Positions 48,198-57,671 of a stretch of 64,000 nt of DNA are shown in pieces; position 1 is the first letter of the stretch; each line of letters opens with the position of its first letter. The translations under genes were made by a program, and so were the position numbers. The notes beneath the pieces were generated by a model, which saw nothing but the letters and a program-made list of their open reading frames with translations, searched no databases and had not been told where the DNA came from. The DNA is taken from positions 1 to 64,000 of the forward strand of contig NZ_BLZO01000117.1 in NCBI RefSeq assembly GCF_014132355.1, in the 5' to 3' direction. The stretch comes from Okeania sp. KiyG1. GTDB taxonomy: Bacteria > Cyanobacteriota > Cyanobacteriia > Cyanobacteriales > Microcoleaceae.

Positions 48198-48856
48198 TTT
48201 ATTGAGCAGGGGAGTGGGGAGTAGGGAGTAGGGGAGTAGGGGAGTGGGGGAGTGGGGGAGTAGGGGAGTGGGGGAGTAGTAAAAAGTAAGAATAGTTAAC
48301 ATTAACTAGGCTATTATTAGCAAAAAGGTGATTCTAGCTGTTTTGATTAATTAATAACTGAAGTCTTACCCAAGTATAGCGTTACTTTTAGGAATTGGTA
48401 TAACACCTCCCAGGAGGGAAAGTCAGGAGGACTGAGTCAGAATAAATGGCTTCGATATCCTTTTTTAGGTCGGAATTTATATTTTTCGTCAAAGGAATAT
48501 TTCCTGCACTTGTCTTTTAATAACCCAAATTATTCGTAACATTCTTTTTTAAAAATGGTATTATTGGGTAATATAGCAGTAAAAGCAAAGCTTAGGAAAT
48601 ATCAAAAACTTAACATTCAGACAACGCAAGCTTTTTCCTTCTGTTGTAGATAACTCATCGCCTAGATATAGTCATTTAACTTTAGATTGAGACAAAGCTT
48701 TCTTGCTATGAAGTAATTTCAGACGAAAAAACGTCTCATTTTTAAATTAAACTACTATAACTAAACGTCTTCTTCCTTCTTCCTTCTTCCTTCTTCCTTC
48801 TTCCTTCTTACTTCTCCCTTCTTCCTTCTTCCTTCTTCCTTCTTACTTCTTACTTC
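48198..48856. repeat. Gap with GGGGAGTA octamers, family L remnant and CTTCTTC heptamers
   Basis: GGGGAGTGGGGGAGT-type octamers at 48208-48276, a diverged family L at 48298-48412, then AT-rich sequence, and a long CTTCTTC/CTTACTT heptamer array at 48768-48870 reaching the 3' end of the NUDIX gene. Confidence 0.65.
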
Positions 48857-49414
48857 TTACTTCTTACTTCCTGATAAAAATGGTTTTGCCAAGAATAAAC
48901 TACAGATTGACTTAGCATCAACAATTTCTCCATCAAAAATAGCCTTTTCTAATTCTTGAGGAGTCATTAAAACTGTTTCTATATCTTCATCAATATCTTG
49001 CGCTGGTGGACTTTCCAACCTTTCTAAATCTTCTGCTAAAAAAGCATAAATAAATTCATCCGAATATCCAGGAGCTAGGGGAAATTCTCCTAACTTTTGC
49101 CATTTATGAGCGCGATAACCTGTTTCTTCTTCTATTTCTCGTTTGATAGTATCAGCAGGATTTTCATTTTCTTCTATTGTACCTGCTGGAAATTCTAAAA
49201 TTCTACCTTGAATTGCAAATCGATATTGTTTTACTAAGACTAATTTTCCATCTGAAGTAACAGGAATACATAAAGCTCCTCCAGGATGACGAATACATTC
49301 CCAGTCTCCTTCAACTCCATTAGGTAGACGCAGATGATTAACGTCAAAGTTAAATTTTCTACCTTGATATTGCAGACGTTGTTTAATAATTTTGGGCGGT
49401 TCTTGATTGTGCAT
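48857..49414 (-). CDS. NUDIX hydrolase (ADP-ribose pyrophosphatase-like)
   Basis: 185 aa. A complete NUDIX box G78-TIEENENPADTIKREIEEE-TGY lies at residues 78-100, within GRILEFPAGTIEENENP, the arrangement of ADP-sugar pyrophosphatases. It would hydrolyse ADP-ribose or related nucleoside diphosphate sugars with Mg2+. The preceding GGALCIPVTSDGKLVLVKQY and following LAPGYSDEFIYAFLAEDLE fit the NudF branch. The C-terminal tail (FLAKPFLSGSKK) meets the heptamer array, so the last residues may be repeat-derived. ATG at 49414. Confidence 0.88.
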   Translation of the reverse strand: MHNQEPPKIIKQRLQYQGRKFNFDVNHLRLPNGVEGDWECIRHPGGALCIPVTSDGKLVLVKQYRFAIQGRILEFPAGTIEENENPADTIKREIEEETGYRAHKWQKLGEFPLAPGYSDEFIYAFLAEDLERLESPPAQDIDEDIETVLMTPQELEKAIFDGEIVDAKSICSLFLAKPFLSGSKK

Positions 49415-50623
49415 AAAATATCATCAAAAATAAGTTTTAACTATCATATCATCGTAAGCTATCAGCCGTCAGCTATCAGCCATCAGCTATTACTTTTAGT
49501 TTGATATAAAAGACTAATTGAATCAGAATTTATACTTACGCCTAAAAGCTGGCTGAAACAGTCTATATTCATTAAAACCCCCTTATGAGAGCTGACAACT
49601 AATAGCTCAATGTTTACGGTTAAATAATTAAAGATGATAATCCATCAATAATTATTATCAAAATTTATACAGATAAAACTATTTATGTTTTGCTTCTGCT
49701 AATATAGATTTATTTTGGTAATATTTCAGATAAATTCTCAAATTTAACAATTAATAATTAATACTAATTTGATGTGAGGCTGCAAAGAACAATGAAATTT
49801 ATTAACTTGTCTATCTTAATATACAGTCAACTTTGATTAAAATATTATTCTATGCAACTTCTTATGCATTTGGTATAACAATTAATAATTACTTCTCCTG
49901 AAAAAGGATAGGATTGGCGAAGCGGTGAATTTTTATTAATTTTTTGGGCATAGTAGCTCTTAGTTTGAGTGGCAGTTGATTTTTGTATAAAAATTATAGG
50001 ATTCAACAAAAATAAAAGATTACTAACCTCTCAAATAATACTTTTGAATTTGAAGCATTAAAAATTGATAGTATGAGTTCATTAATGGATAATGGATAAT
50101 GGATAATTACCTCTCCCTTTTAAGGCTATGCTTTATAAACATCTTTCTCAACATAAAACTTAACAAAAGAGAGAATTTATGTATAAGTCGCTTGAGAGGC
50201 TTTTTCCTCAGAAAAGTGTATTGAATTAGACGTTTTTTTGAATATTCTTAACTACCCACACTCCCCACACCTCTCCATCCTCCCCACCCTCCCATCAAGA
50301 TTTCAGGAGTTCCTGATAAGGGATAGCTTTTAAGGAGAGGATTGACTAAAAGGAAAAAATAAATTTTTTCTCCTTGAAAGTGGAGGCTAACAAAACTGAA
50401 TTATTTAATTATTAATTCTTCGGTAAGGAAACTGAAAAGCAACGTTTAAAAGTATTTTTCATCAAAAAATATTTAGAATATTTTTAGTGTAAGCATTTCC
50501 TTTAGTAGTAGGTTAAATTGAAAATAAGGTTGTAGGTGTTAGGTATTAGGTATTAAGTAAAAACGGTTAAACTGGCTAAAACTTAACATCTGAAACCTTC
50601 ATAGTGTAGTAACAATAAAAATT
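49415..50623. repeat. Repeat-rich gap: family C, O and B remnants
   Basis: Degenerate family C at about 49453-49622 (starts CGTAAGCTATCAGCCGTCAG), AT-rich stretch, partial family B (49870-49950), ATAATGG heptamers (50083-50106), family O reverse (50127-50331), and a split family B end (about 50335-50428) closing AATTCTTCGGTAAGG. TTAGGTA repeats at 50537-50560. No gene. Confidence 0.6.
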
Positions 50624-51526
50624 ATGAGAGAGTTACCTAGCAAGCAGACAAATCTAGTTAATAAGATAATCTGGGGCACAATTGGTGGTACTGTTTGGGG
50701 TGTTTTATTTTGTGCTACTTTGGCTGGTTTATCTATAGGAATTAATCAAAATTTAGTCACTATGGTCAGTGCATTATCAATGGGTATCTTGTGGTGTACT
50801 ATTATTAGCTTAATTTGGAAATCATTAATGGGAAGACAGGATGAATCTAGCCAAAATTATATAATATTTGGAATTGTTGGTGGCTTTTTCCTGGGCGGTG
50901 CTATAGGAGGATTAATGTTAGCAATATTAAATCGGGATGCTAATTTTGGTAGAGCATATATATCAGGAGCATTTCTGGGAGCAACTTTTGGTTTTGTTTG
51001 GAGTTTATTTAAACCTCCTATGTTTTTGGGAGGTGCGAGAATTTGGGGTAAGTCGGGCGCAATTTTAGGTGCAATTTGGGGTTCTTTTTTTGGCACGATT
51101 TTAGGTATAGTTGCGACAGTTTCCTTACTTTTTTGGAGTCAAACAAATATTGATATTAATTCTAGTAATTTGCCTCAACTATTAATAGCTACAGTAATTT
51201 TTGGTGGTGGTAATGGTGCTATTGGTGGAGCAATATCTGGAATTATATTAGGTGGATTAATTATGGCTCCTCCTTTACCTTTAGCATTAGAATTAATTGG
51301 GATAAGAGGTGCAATTGTTGGAGCAATTTGGGGTTGTTTTTTGACGGCGATCGCTTGGGGAATTATTGGAGCTATTTTGTCTACAACTATGGGAGATGAT
51401 TTCTTTTTAAGTTTAGGAATTATTCGTCAAGTTACTTTATTTAGAGGAGTAATTGTTGGTGCAGGTATTGGGTCAATTTGGGGCATAATTTCTGGGGCAG
51501 TATGGGGTGCTTTTGGTAGATGGTAA
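50624..51526 (+). CDS. Gly-rich polytopic membrane protein with internal repeats
   Basis: 300 aa, almost entirely hydrophobic, with about eight membrane segments. A GxxxG-rich repeat recurs throughout: GTIGGTVWGVLF, GIVGGFFLGGAIGGLM, GAILGAIWGSFFGTILG, GAIGGAISGIILGG, GAIVGAIWGCFLTAIA, GAGIGSIWGIISGAVWGAFG. This suggests repeated duplication of a two-helix unit packed by glycine zippers. No named family; it resembles Gly-zipper membrane proteins in general. ATG at 50624. No operon partner. Confidence 0.7.
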   Translation: MRELPSKQTNLVNKIIWGTIGGTVWGVLFCATLAGLSIGINQNLVTMVSALSMGILWCTIISLIWKSLMGRQDESSQNYIIFGIVGGFFLGGAIGGLMLAILNRDANFGRAYISGAFLGATFGFVWSLFKPPMFLGGARIWGKSGAILGAIWGSFFGTILGIVATVSLLFWSQTNIDINSSNLPQLLIATVIFGGGNGAIGGAISGIILGGLIMAPPLPLALELIGIRGAIVGAIWGCFLTAIAWGIIGAILSTTMGDDFFLSLGIIRQVTLFRGVIVGAGIGSIWGIISGAVWGAFGRW

Positions 51527-52150
51527 TTAATTAATAATTAATAATTAATAATTAATAATTAATTATTAGGATTTGCTGAAAAAGTATTATGGGTGAGGGT
51601 AGGAGTCAGGAGTCAGGAGTCAGGATAAATGAAAATTATAGAGGAGATAGTAGGAAGAATCGTCCCTTGATTTTTTTGCCCAACTCTTGATCAAAATCCG
51701 CTCATTTTTGAACCATTACCACCTAAAACCTCGCACTTTTATCAAATTGGTATAAGAAGGTTTGCCGGATTTTTTACTGTTAGTAAAGAACCAACTCTTG
51801 TTTGAAATCTCATTTGAAAACTCTATAGAATAAGTTATCTCTTAAATATTTGCTACTGCAACATTTAAGATTAAAAAGTACAGTAGTATGTTTTATAGCA
51901 ACTGCTATTACTACTCTTGAATTATAGAATATCTAAAACAACAAAATATGGGTGCATCTCAATTTTGAATAAAGCGAAAAATTTATAGCTTTTAGGCAAC
52001 AGGCAACAGGCAACAGGCAACAGGGATTATATAGAAAAAAGGTATTTTTGCAAATATGCAAATATGAGATGCACCCCAAAATATTAATAATCAACCTTCC
52101 TTCTTCTTTACTTCCTTCTTCCCTCTTCCTTCTTCCCTCTTCCTTCTTCA
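51527..52150. repeat. Gap with AATTAAT heptamers, degenerate family A, GCAACAG and CTTCTTC heptamers
   Basis: Family A start at about 51567 (TTAGGATTTGCTGAAAAAGT) fading near 51750; GGCAACA heptamers at 51994-52024; CTTCCTTCTTCCCTC-type heptamers at 52097-52150, touching the permease gene. Confidence 0.6.
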
Positions 52151-53026
52151 TTAATTTCTAAACTTAGGATTAACAAACTCATTCAATCCTTCCCCTAATA
52201 AAGATAAACCAATTACCATTAAAGTTAAAGCACAACCGGGGAAAAAAGCAGTCCACCAAATACCTGTGGGTAAAGCATCTAAAGCTAACCTTAAATCATT
52301 TCCCCATTCAGCAGTTTCAGGAGGTAATCCTAATCCTAAAAATCCCAATCCTCCTAATACTAAAACTGCATCCGCAGCATTAAGAGTAAACAACACAGGC
52401 ACACTCTGAATAACATTAAGAAATAAATAACGAGTTAATACTCTCCAAGTATTAGCACCCATCGCTTTTGCTGCTTCAATAAAAAGTTCATTTTTTACAC
52501 TAACTGTATGGTTACGAACTACTCGATAATATTGTGGAATATAAGCAATACTCAGAGCGATCGCTGCATTTAATATTCCTTTTCCCACGACAAAAGCTAG
52601 AGTTATTGAAAGTAATAATCCTGGTAAAGTATAAACAGTATCCATGAAAAATATTAAAACCTTATCAATTCTACCGCCAAGATAACCGCTTACCATTCCT
52701 AGAGGTACACCAATAATTAAACTTAATGCTGTGGCTAAAATTACAACTTGCCAAGCAACTTGTACGCCGAATAATGTTCGGGAAAAGACATCATAACCTT
52801 GACGATTTGTACCAAACAAATGTTCAAAAGATGGTGATTGATGAATGGGGTTACTGAGAAATTCTTGGGGGTCTTGGAGCAAGTCTAAATTTTCTAAAAG
52901 TGGAGATAAAATAGCAATTAATATAAATAAAACTGTAATGATTAAGCCAACCCACATCATCTGCATTGAAATAGTTGGTTTACTAGACAGATTAAACATT
53001 TTAGTTGCTGAAAATCTACTTGCCAT
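52151..53026 (-). CDS. Peptide/nickel-type ABC transporter permease (OppC/DppC family)
   Basis: 291 aa inner-membrane permease. N-terminal helix (MMWVGLIITVLFILIAILSP), then HLFGTNRQGYDVFSRTLFG, typical of DppC/OppC (FGTDxxGRDVxSR). Five further helices, with the ATPase-coupling EAA loop IEAAKAMGANTWRVLTRYLF, follow. Near the C-terminus are GLGLPPETAEWG and PGCALTLMVIGLSLLGEGLN. It would form half of the pore importing oligopeptides; the partner permease, ATPases and binding protein are not in this window. ATG at 53026. Confidence 0.93.
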   Translation of the reverse strand: MASRFSATKMFNLSSKPTISMQMMWVGLIITVLFILIAILSPLLENLDLLQDPQEFLSNPIHQSPSFEHLFGTNRQGYDVFSRTLFGVQVAWQVVILATALSLIIGVPLGMVSGYLGGRIDKVLIFFMDTVYTLPGLLLSITLAFVVGKGILNAAIALSIAYIPQYYRVVRNHTVSVKNELFIEAAKAMGANTWRVLTRYLFLNVIQSVPVLFTLNAADAVLVLGGLGFLGLGLPPETAEWGNDLRLALDALPTGIWWTAFFPGCALTLMVIGLSLLGEGLNEFVNPKFRN

Positions 53027-53167
53027 AATTCTATAATTTCTCTGGTTTCAGAAATAGCATTTTAACATATACAGAGCTGACGTTTGAGATATGAACAGAG
53101 AATAAAGGAAGGTCATTTAAGTTATCAATTATTAGTACCTCCTGTATCAGTACCTCCTGCAATAAAT
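53027..53167. other. Short gap upstream of the permease gene and the tandem array
   Basis: TCAGTACCTCCTG repeats near 53130-53160; nothing else recognised. Confidence 0.4.
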
Positions 53168-54008
53168 TATTCATTATTAATTATTCATTATTTCTCCGGA
53201 CTTTTGTCCTACAAGGAGAAAGAGAAAAGAAAAAGATATTTTTAGTCAATTTTCTTCTTTTCAAGGAAATGTCATTATTAATTATTCATTATTAATTATT
53301 CATTATTTCTCCGGACTTTTGTCCTACAAGGATAAAGAGAAAAGAAAAAAGATATTTTTAGTCAATTTTCTTCTTTTCAAGGAAATGTCATTATTAATTA
53401 TTCATTATTAATTATTCATTATTTCTCCGGACTTTTGTCCTACAAGGATAAAGAGAAAAGAAAAAGATATTTTTAGTCAATTTTCTTCTTTTCAAGGAAA
53501 TGTCATTATTAATTATTCATTATTAATTATTCATTATTTCTCCGGACTTTTGTCCTACAAGGATAAAGAGAAAAGAAAAAAGATATTTTTAGTCAATTTT
53601 CTTCTTTTCAAGGAAATGTCATTATTAATTATTCATTATTAATTATTCATTATTTCTCCGGACTTTTGCCCTACAAGGAGAAAGAGAAAAGAAAAAAGAT
53701 ATTTTTAGTCAATTTTCTTCTTTTCAAGGAAATGTCATTATTAATTATTCATTATTAATTATTCATTATTTCTCCGGACTTTTGCCCTACAAGGAGAAAG
53801 AGAAAAGAAAAAGATATTTTTAGTCAATTTTCTTCTTTTCAAGGAAAGGTCATTATTAATTATTCATTATTAATTATTCATTATTTCTCCGGACTTTTGC
53901 CCTACAAGGAGAAAGAGAAAAGAAAAAGATATTTTTAGTCAATTTTCTTCTTTTCAAGGAAAGGTCATTATTAATTATTCATTATTCATTATTAATTATT
54001 CATTATTT
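53168..54008. repeat. 115/116-bp tandem array, seven units
   Basis: CTCCGGAC recurs at 53194, 53309, 53425, 53540, 53656, 53772 and 53887, then as CTCCAG at 54009. Spacings are 115, 116, 115, 116, 116, 115 and 122. The 1-bp differences come from an A5/A6 run; the last spacing is +7 from one extra TTCATTA heptamer. Each unit is ACTTTTGTCCTACAAGGA, a purine-rich AAAGAGAAAAGAAAAAGAT, TAGTCAATTTTCTTCTTTTC and AATTATTCATTA heptamers, a shortened family B 3' half. Confidence 0.92.
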
Positions 54009-54657
54009 CTCCAGATCCAACCATTAATAGTAAAGCGACTATCTGCAAAAGTTTTAGAAGGACAATTTACTGGTAAAACTTCATGCCAGTAACGACTAGG
54101 AAAGAAAATAATAGTATTATTTATAGGTGCAATTTTTTGAATGAATTTGCCTGAGTATAATAATTATTATCTATTTTTCCATCATATAGCACTAATTCTC
54201 CACCAGAAAATTTTTGAGGTTGTTGGTAAAAATAATAAACGTAAGTAATTTCTCTTTTAGCAACTTCAGGCATTCCATTATCATTATGAGCTTGATAATA
54301 ATGACCATGATTATGAGCTGTTACTTGCCCTTCTATTTTAGCTATGGGAAATATTTGATGACTAAGCTTAGATAAGACTTGAGGTAAAACTAATTTAATT
54401 CGATTACTAATTCTAGCTTTGGAAATAGGTGCTAAATGTAAGACTCTTGATTTGCGAAATTCAGGGTCATTTCTGCTAGTAGTACTTTTTTCAAAATATG
54501 CTTCTAGTTTAATTACAGATGCTAGAATTTTTTGATTTTCTACTTCTGTTAAAAAATTCTCAATTTTTACACATTTTGATTTAACTAGATTTTGATTATA
54601 TTTGTCACTGAGCATAATTAGTCCTACCAATTTATAGATATGTTCTGAGGTAAGCAT
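53996..54657 (-). pseudogene. 2-oxoglutarate/Fe(II) dioxygenase (prolyl 4-hydroxylase-like), frameshifted
   Basis: Diverged paralogue of the gene at 55536. It has CVKIENFLTEVENQKILASV, the iron ligands H-x-D in YYQAHNDNGMPE, YVYYFYQQPQKFSGGELVLY, and, in a second frame, the distal His in RYWHEVLPV and DSRFTINGWIWRNNE. Adding one base to the run at 54133-54138 (A6 in the sense strand) joins the frames, ending at TAA 53996-53998. The ATG at 54657 (MLTSEH) lies in the terminal repeat of a MITE; MLSDKY at 54612 is the likelier original start. The N-terminal ~110 residues of the paralogue are missing. Confidence 0.82.
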
Positions 54658-54823
54658 TCAGCTATCAGCTATCAGCTATCAGCTATTAGTTATTAAGTCA
54701 TTATCTTGGAAGAAGGAATTAGTATTCAAGGAGAATGAAAAGTTAGCAATGAAATAGTCCTTTCAGCTAACCTTGGTCATTGTTTGATTTTTTATTTCAT
54801 GCATCTGATAGCTGAATGCTTAC
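54650..54823. repeat. Family C MITE, copy 1 (174 bp)
   Basis: Inverted ends GTAAGCATTCAGCTATCAGC and ATCTGATAGCTGAATGCTTAC (last 20 quoted as CTGATAGCTGAATGCTTAC). Interior AAGTCATTATCTTGGAAGAA and CATTGTTTGATTTTTTATTT. The same length as copy 2. Its left end overlaps the start of the dioxygenase pseudogene. Confidence 0.85.
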
Positions 54824-54881
54824 CACAATATTTTTTTCTTCTATGATAGATAACTAATCACCTTCTTCCTTCTTCCTTCTT

Positions 54882-55055
54882 GTAAGCATTCAGCGGTCAG
54901 CTCTCAGATATCAGCTATGAGTTATTAAGTCATTATCTTGGAAGAAGGAATTAGTATTCAAGGAGAATGAAAAGTTATCAATGAAATAGTCCTTTCAGAT
55001 AACCTTAGTCATTGTTTGATTTTTTATTTCATGCATCTGATAGCTGAATGCTTAC
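54882..55055. repeat. Family C MITE, copy 2 (174 bp)
   Basis: GTAAGCATTCAGCGGTCAGC to GATAGCTGAATGCTTAC. Nearly identical interior to copy 1. Confidence 0.85.
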
Positions 55056-55277
55056 CACAATATTTTTTTTCTTCTATGATAGATAATTAATCGCCTTCTT
55101 CCTTCTTCCTTCTTCCTCCTTCCTTGATTAATTGAAATTTAGAATATTTTACGATTTAAAGACCCAATATCAAAGAAATTTTAAGGCAGCTAATAGATTA
55201 TTTATTGGTGAATTATATAGTAGTCGAAGCAAAAGGCGCGGACATATCAAAAGCTGAAAACTCAGACAACACAATAT

Positions 55278-55501
55278 GTAAGTATTCAGCGTCAGCTATC
55301 AGCTATCAGCTATGAGTTATTAAGTCATTATCTTGGAAGAAGGAATTAGTATTCAAGGAGTGAAATATGTTTGCGCAGCATTCCGCAGGAAATGAAATAA
55401 TCCTTTCAGCTAACCTTAGTCATTGTTTGATTTTTTATTTCATGCATCTGATAGCTGACTGCTAATAGCTGTTTGCGCAGCATTCCGCAGGAAATGCTTA
55501 C
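55278..55501. repeat. Family C MITE, copy 3, carrying two family D insertions
   Basis: 224 bp, i.e. copy 1 length plus about 50. Family D inserts (TTTGCGCAGCATTCCGCAGG) lie at 55370-55392 and 55472-55493; the second splits the right terminal repeat just before AATGCTTAC. Confidence 0.85.
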
Positions 55502-55535
55502 TTTTTGTTTGCCCGAAATATGCTGTAATTATTAA

Positions 55536-56456
55536 TTATTCATTATTTCTCCGTATCCAACCATTAATAGTAAATCGACTATCTGAAAAAGCTTTAGAAG
55601 GGCAACTTACTGATAAAACTTCGTGCATATAACGACTTAGAAAAAATATAATACTATTATTTTTAGGTTCTATAGTTTTAAATGTGTCAGCTTTGACATA
55701 ATATTTTCCTTTAATTTGACTATCGTAAATTATTAAATTACCACCTGTAAATGCTTTTGGTTCTTGATAAAAATAATAAACATAAGTAAAAACTCTAGTA
55801 GCAGTATCCGGAGAACCATTATCATTGTGAATTTTATAGAAATTATTATCATTATGAGCTGTTAACTGACTTTCAATTTCGGCAATTGAAAATTCTGGAA
55901 TATTTAACTTTTTCAACGCATCAGGTAAAACTTCTTTAACTCTGTTAACTATTAATTCTCGGAATTTTGGGAACGAGTGCAATACTAGAGAGCGACGATA
56001 ATTTTCCGCTTTAGTTGATGTTGTAGTTGGTACAAAATCAGATTGTCTTTGCAAAACATAATTAAATAGTTGTTGATTTTCTGATGGGGTGAGAAAATTT
56101 TCTATCAGTAAATAACGAGATTCTAAATTGTCTATTTTCGGTGGTGGAGGAAGAGTAGAAGTTTTAATATTAGATTGAGTATCTTGTGACTGTAAATGCT
56201 GCAAATATATTGGTGGTTCCGTCACCATTCCAACTAAATTTTCGCTAGGAAAACATAAAGCAGAATGACCTTCTCCTATAGGAATTTGAAATAGAGTAGA
56301 ATTTTCTGTTTTTTGATGTTTAGATAATAGTGTTTTGGCTAAAAGTTGGAGTAATGGTGCATCAGATTTGAGATAAATAGTATATTGATGTCCTCCAGTT
56401 AATAAGAGGTTAATTTTTACTTCTTGAGGTAAATTTTGTGGTGGAGTAAATGTCAT
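55536..56456 (-). CDS. 2-oxoglutarate/Fe(II) dioxygenase, prolyl 4-hydroxylase-like
   Basis: 306 aa. The catalytic domain (about 115-303) has the iron ligands H210-x-D212 (YKIHNDNG) and H278 (SRYMHEV) and the 2-oxoglutarate-binding Arg294 (SDSRFTINGW). YVYYFYQEPKAFTGGNLIIY is typical of the P4H/PhD-like group. Residues 1-95 form a separate N-terminal domain (VKINLLLTGGHQYTIYLKSD) joined by a Pro-rich linker; such N-domains recur in cyanobacterial copies. Substrate unknown, possibly a peptidyl proline. The final residues RRNNE are encoded in a TTCATTA-type heptamer also present after the paralogue. ATG at 56456. Confidence 0.87.
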   Translation of the reverse strand: MTFTPPQNLPQEVKINLLLTGGHQYTIYLKSDAPLLQLLAKTLLSKHQKTENSTLFQIPIGEGHSALCFPSENLVGMVTEPPIYLQHLQSQDTQSNIKTSTLPPPPKIDNLESRYLLIENFLTPSENQQLFNYVLQRQSDFVPTTTSTKAENYRRSLVLHSFPKFRELIVNRVKEVLPDALKKLNIPEFSIAEIESQLTAHNDNNFYKIHNDNGSPDTATRVFTYVYYFYQEPKAFTGGNLIIYDSQIKGKYYVKADTFKTIEPKNNSIIFFLSRYMHEVLSVSCPSKAFSDSRFTINGWIRRNNE

Positions 56457-56617
56457 AATTTTGGCGTTGCTAAGTGGTAATGATTTTTAGATTAAGTATC
56501 AAGGCAAAACATAAGTTTTTCAATTTTACCTTCAGTTACTTACCATTACATTTCAGCAACGCCTGAAAAATAGCTATCATCTAGGAGTGAAAAAGAACGA
56601 GCAGACCAAAATAATTT

Positions 56618-56962
56618 CTATGCATAGCGAAACTGTAATAAAAGTCGGTGTTGTTTAGTAGGAGGTTTCACACGATGGAAACAAGATGGATCTTGGAAAA
56701 ATCCAACTCCTTTGTCTCGCAAAATTGATATTGTTTGAGTTCTGTCATAGTAAGTATAAAGATCCTCTACTTGATGTCGTCCCGATCTCAATAACATCTG
56801 TATTGGTTTTTTCTGATGAGAACCCTGAATCATTTCATGAGGACCAGAATCTAGGTCTAAAACAGGAGTGATATAGAAATAAGCAGTTACAAAGTTATAT
56901 CCAGCAATGTCGTAGTGAAAAGTTGTTGGAGGATAACGATCCTCAACTTCTTTCTGTTTCTA
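56618..56962 (-). pseudogene. Phytanoyl-CoA dioxygenase-like fragment
   Basis: The minus strand reads EDRYPPTTFHYDIAGYNFVT (H-x-D ligand in FHYD), then ITPVLDLDSGPHEMIQGSHQ (typical PhyH), and later GFFQDPSCFHRVKPP with the distal His, ending LLLQFRYA. No start codon or N-terminal half is present: upstream is a TAGTCAG heptamer array (56960-56998). It is a 5'-truncated remnant of a third 2-oxoglutarate dioxygenase next to two others. Confidence 0.7.
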
Positions 56963-57671
56963 GTAGTCAGTAGTCAATAGTCAGTAGTCAGTAGAAATAT
57001 AGCGCTGCGCGCAGGCAACAAATAGGCAATAGGCAACCCACCCCTAACCCCTCCCAGGAGGGGAATAAATTGCTGAGAATATAAGGCTTTTAGCTATTGG
57101 ACACCTCCTGCAATTTGTAAATATGCCAGCGCACATTGCTATAGTAGATTGAGCGAATATAATCGGAAAAATTATTTCTCTATTTTTCCCCTGTCATCTG
57201 CTCAGAATCCTCACTTTTTAGCCTACAAGTACCAAAAAACTGGTACTTTTTTATCACAAATAATGGTTCAAATCTTTACCGAAAAATTGTGGTTTAAAGC
57301 CTCCACTTTTAAGGGGATAATAAGCGGTCGAGGGATGGCGAGGTCTCCTCGCCATATCCAATCGACCAAGAGAAGAAAAATTTTCATCTCTTTGTCAATC
57401 CTCTTCTTTTCAAGGAGAGGTAATTATTCATTATTCATTATTCATTGTTGAACCCATAACCTTTTTATATTTATGAGCGCAAGCCCTAAATACTCAATCA
57501 TAATCGTTATTATTTTCTCCTGAATTCTGAATTCTGACTAATGATTCAAAGCATTGTCTGATAACAATTATTGTGGTGGGAAATGTGGGTTATATTTATA
57601 GTGGATAACTGCTTTACTAGCAAAAATTGCTCTAAGTCAAATTGATACTATCCTCCCACATCCAACTTTTT
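56963..57671. repeat. Gap with TAGTCAG heptamers, family J and family B copy
   Basis: TAGTCAG heptamers (56960-56998), a CCCACCCC block (57038-57064), family J (57066-57150), family B (57278-57426) within a degenerate family A (about 57170-57490). The last 180 bp before purH are plain. Confidence 0.65.
57278..57426. repeat. Family B copy, nearly identical to 42976-43132
   Basis: Same hairpin and ends; differs by a few bases (CCTCCACTTTTAAGGGG instead of CCTCCCCTTTTAAGGGG) and is followed by TTCATTA heptamers as in the reference copy. Confidence 0.85.

Noticed and set aside
48198-48302. Longer photolyase N-terminus
   Set aside because: The upstream in-frame codons (SPTPLLPHSPTPLLPY) are a GGGGAGTG-type repeat read backwards.
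53168-54008. Possible CRISPR array (regular ~115-bp period)
   Set aside because: Whole units are repeated, with no short repeat/variable spacer structure.
53996-55501. Retron or diversity-generating retroelement, suggested by repeats next to a gene end
   Set aside because: No reverse transcriptase anywhere in the window and no template/variable repeat pair with adenine-specific changes.
57149-57451. 100-residue plus-strand frame upstream of purH
   Set aside because: It is family B repeat sequence; the same peptide is encoded at 42945-43127, which is also repeat.
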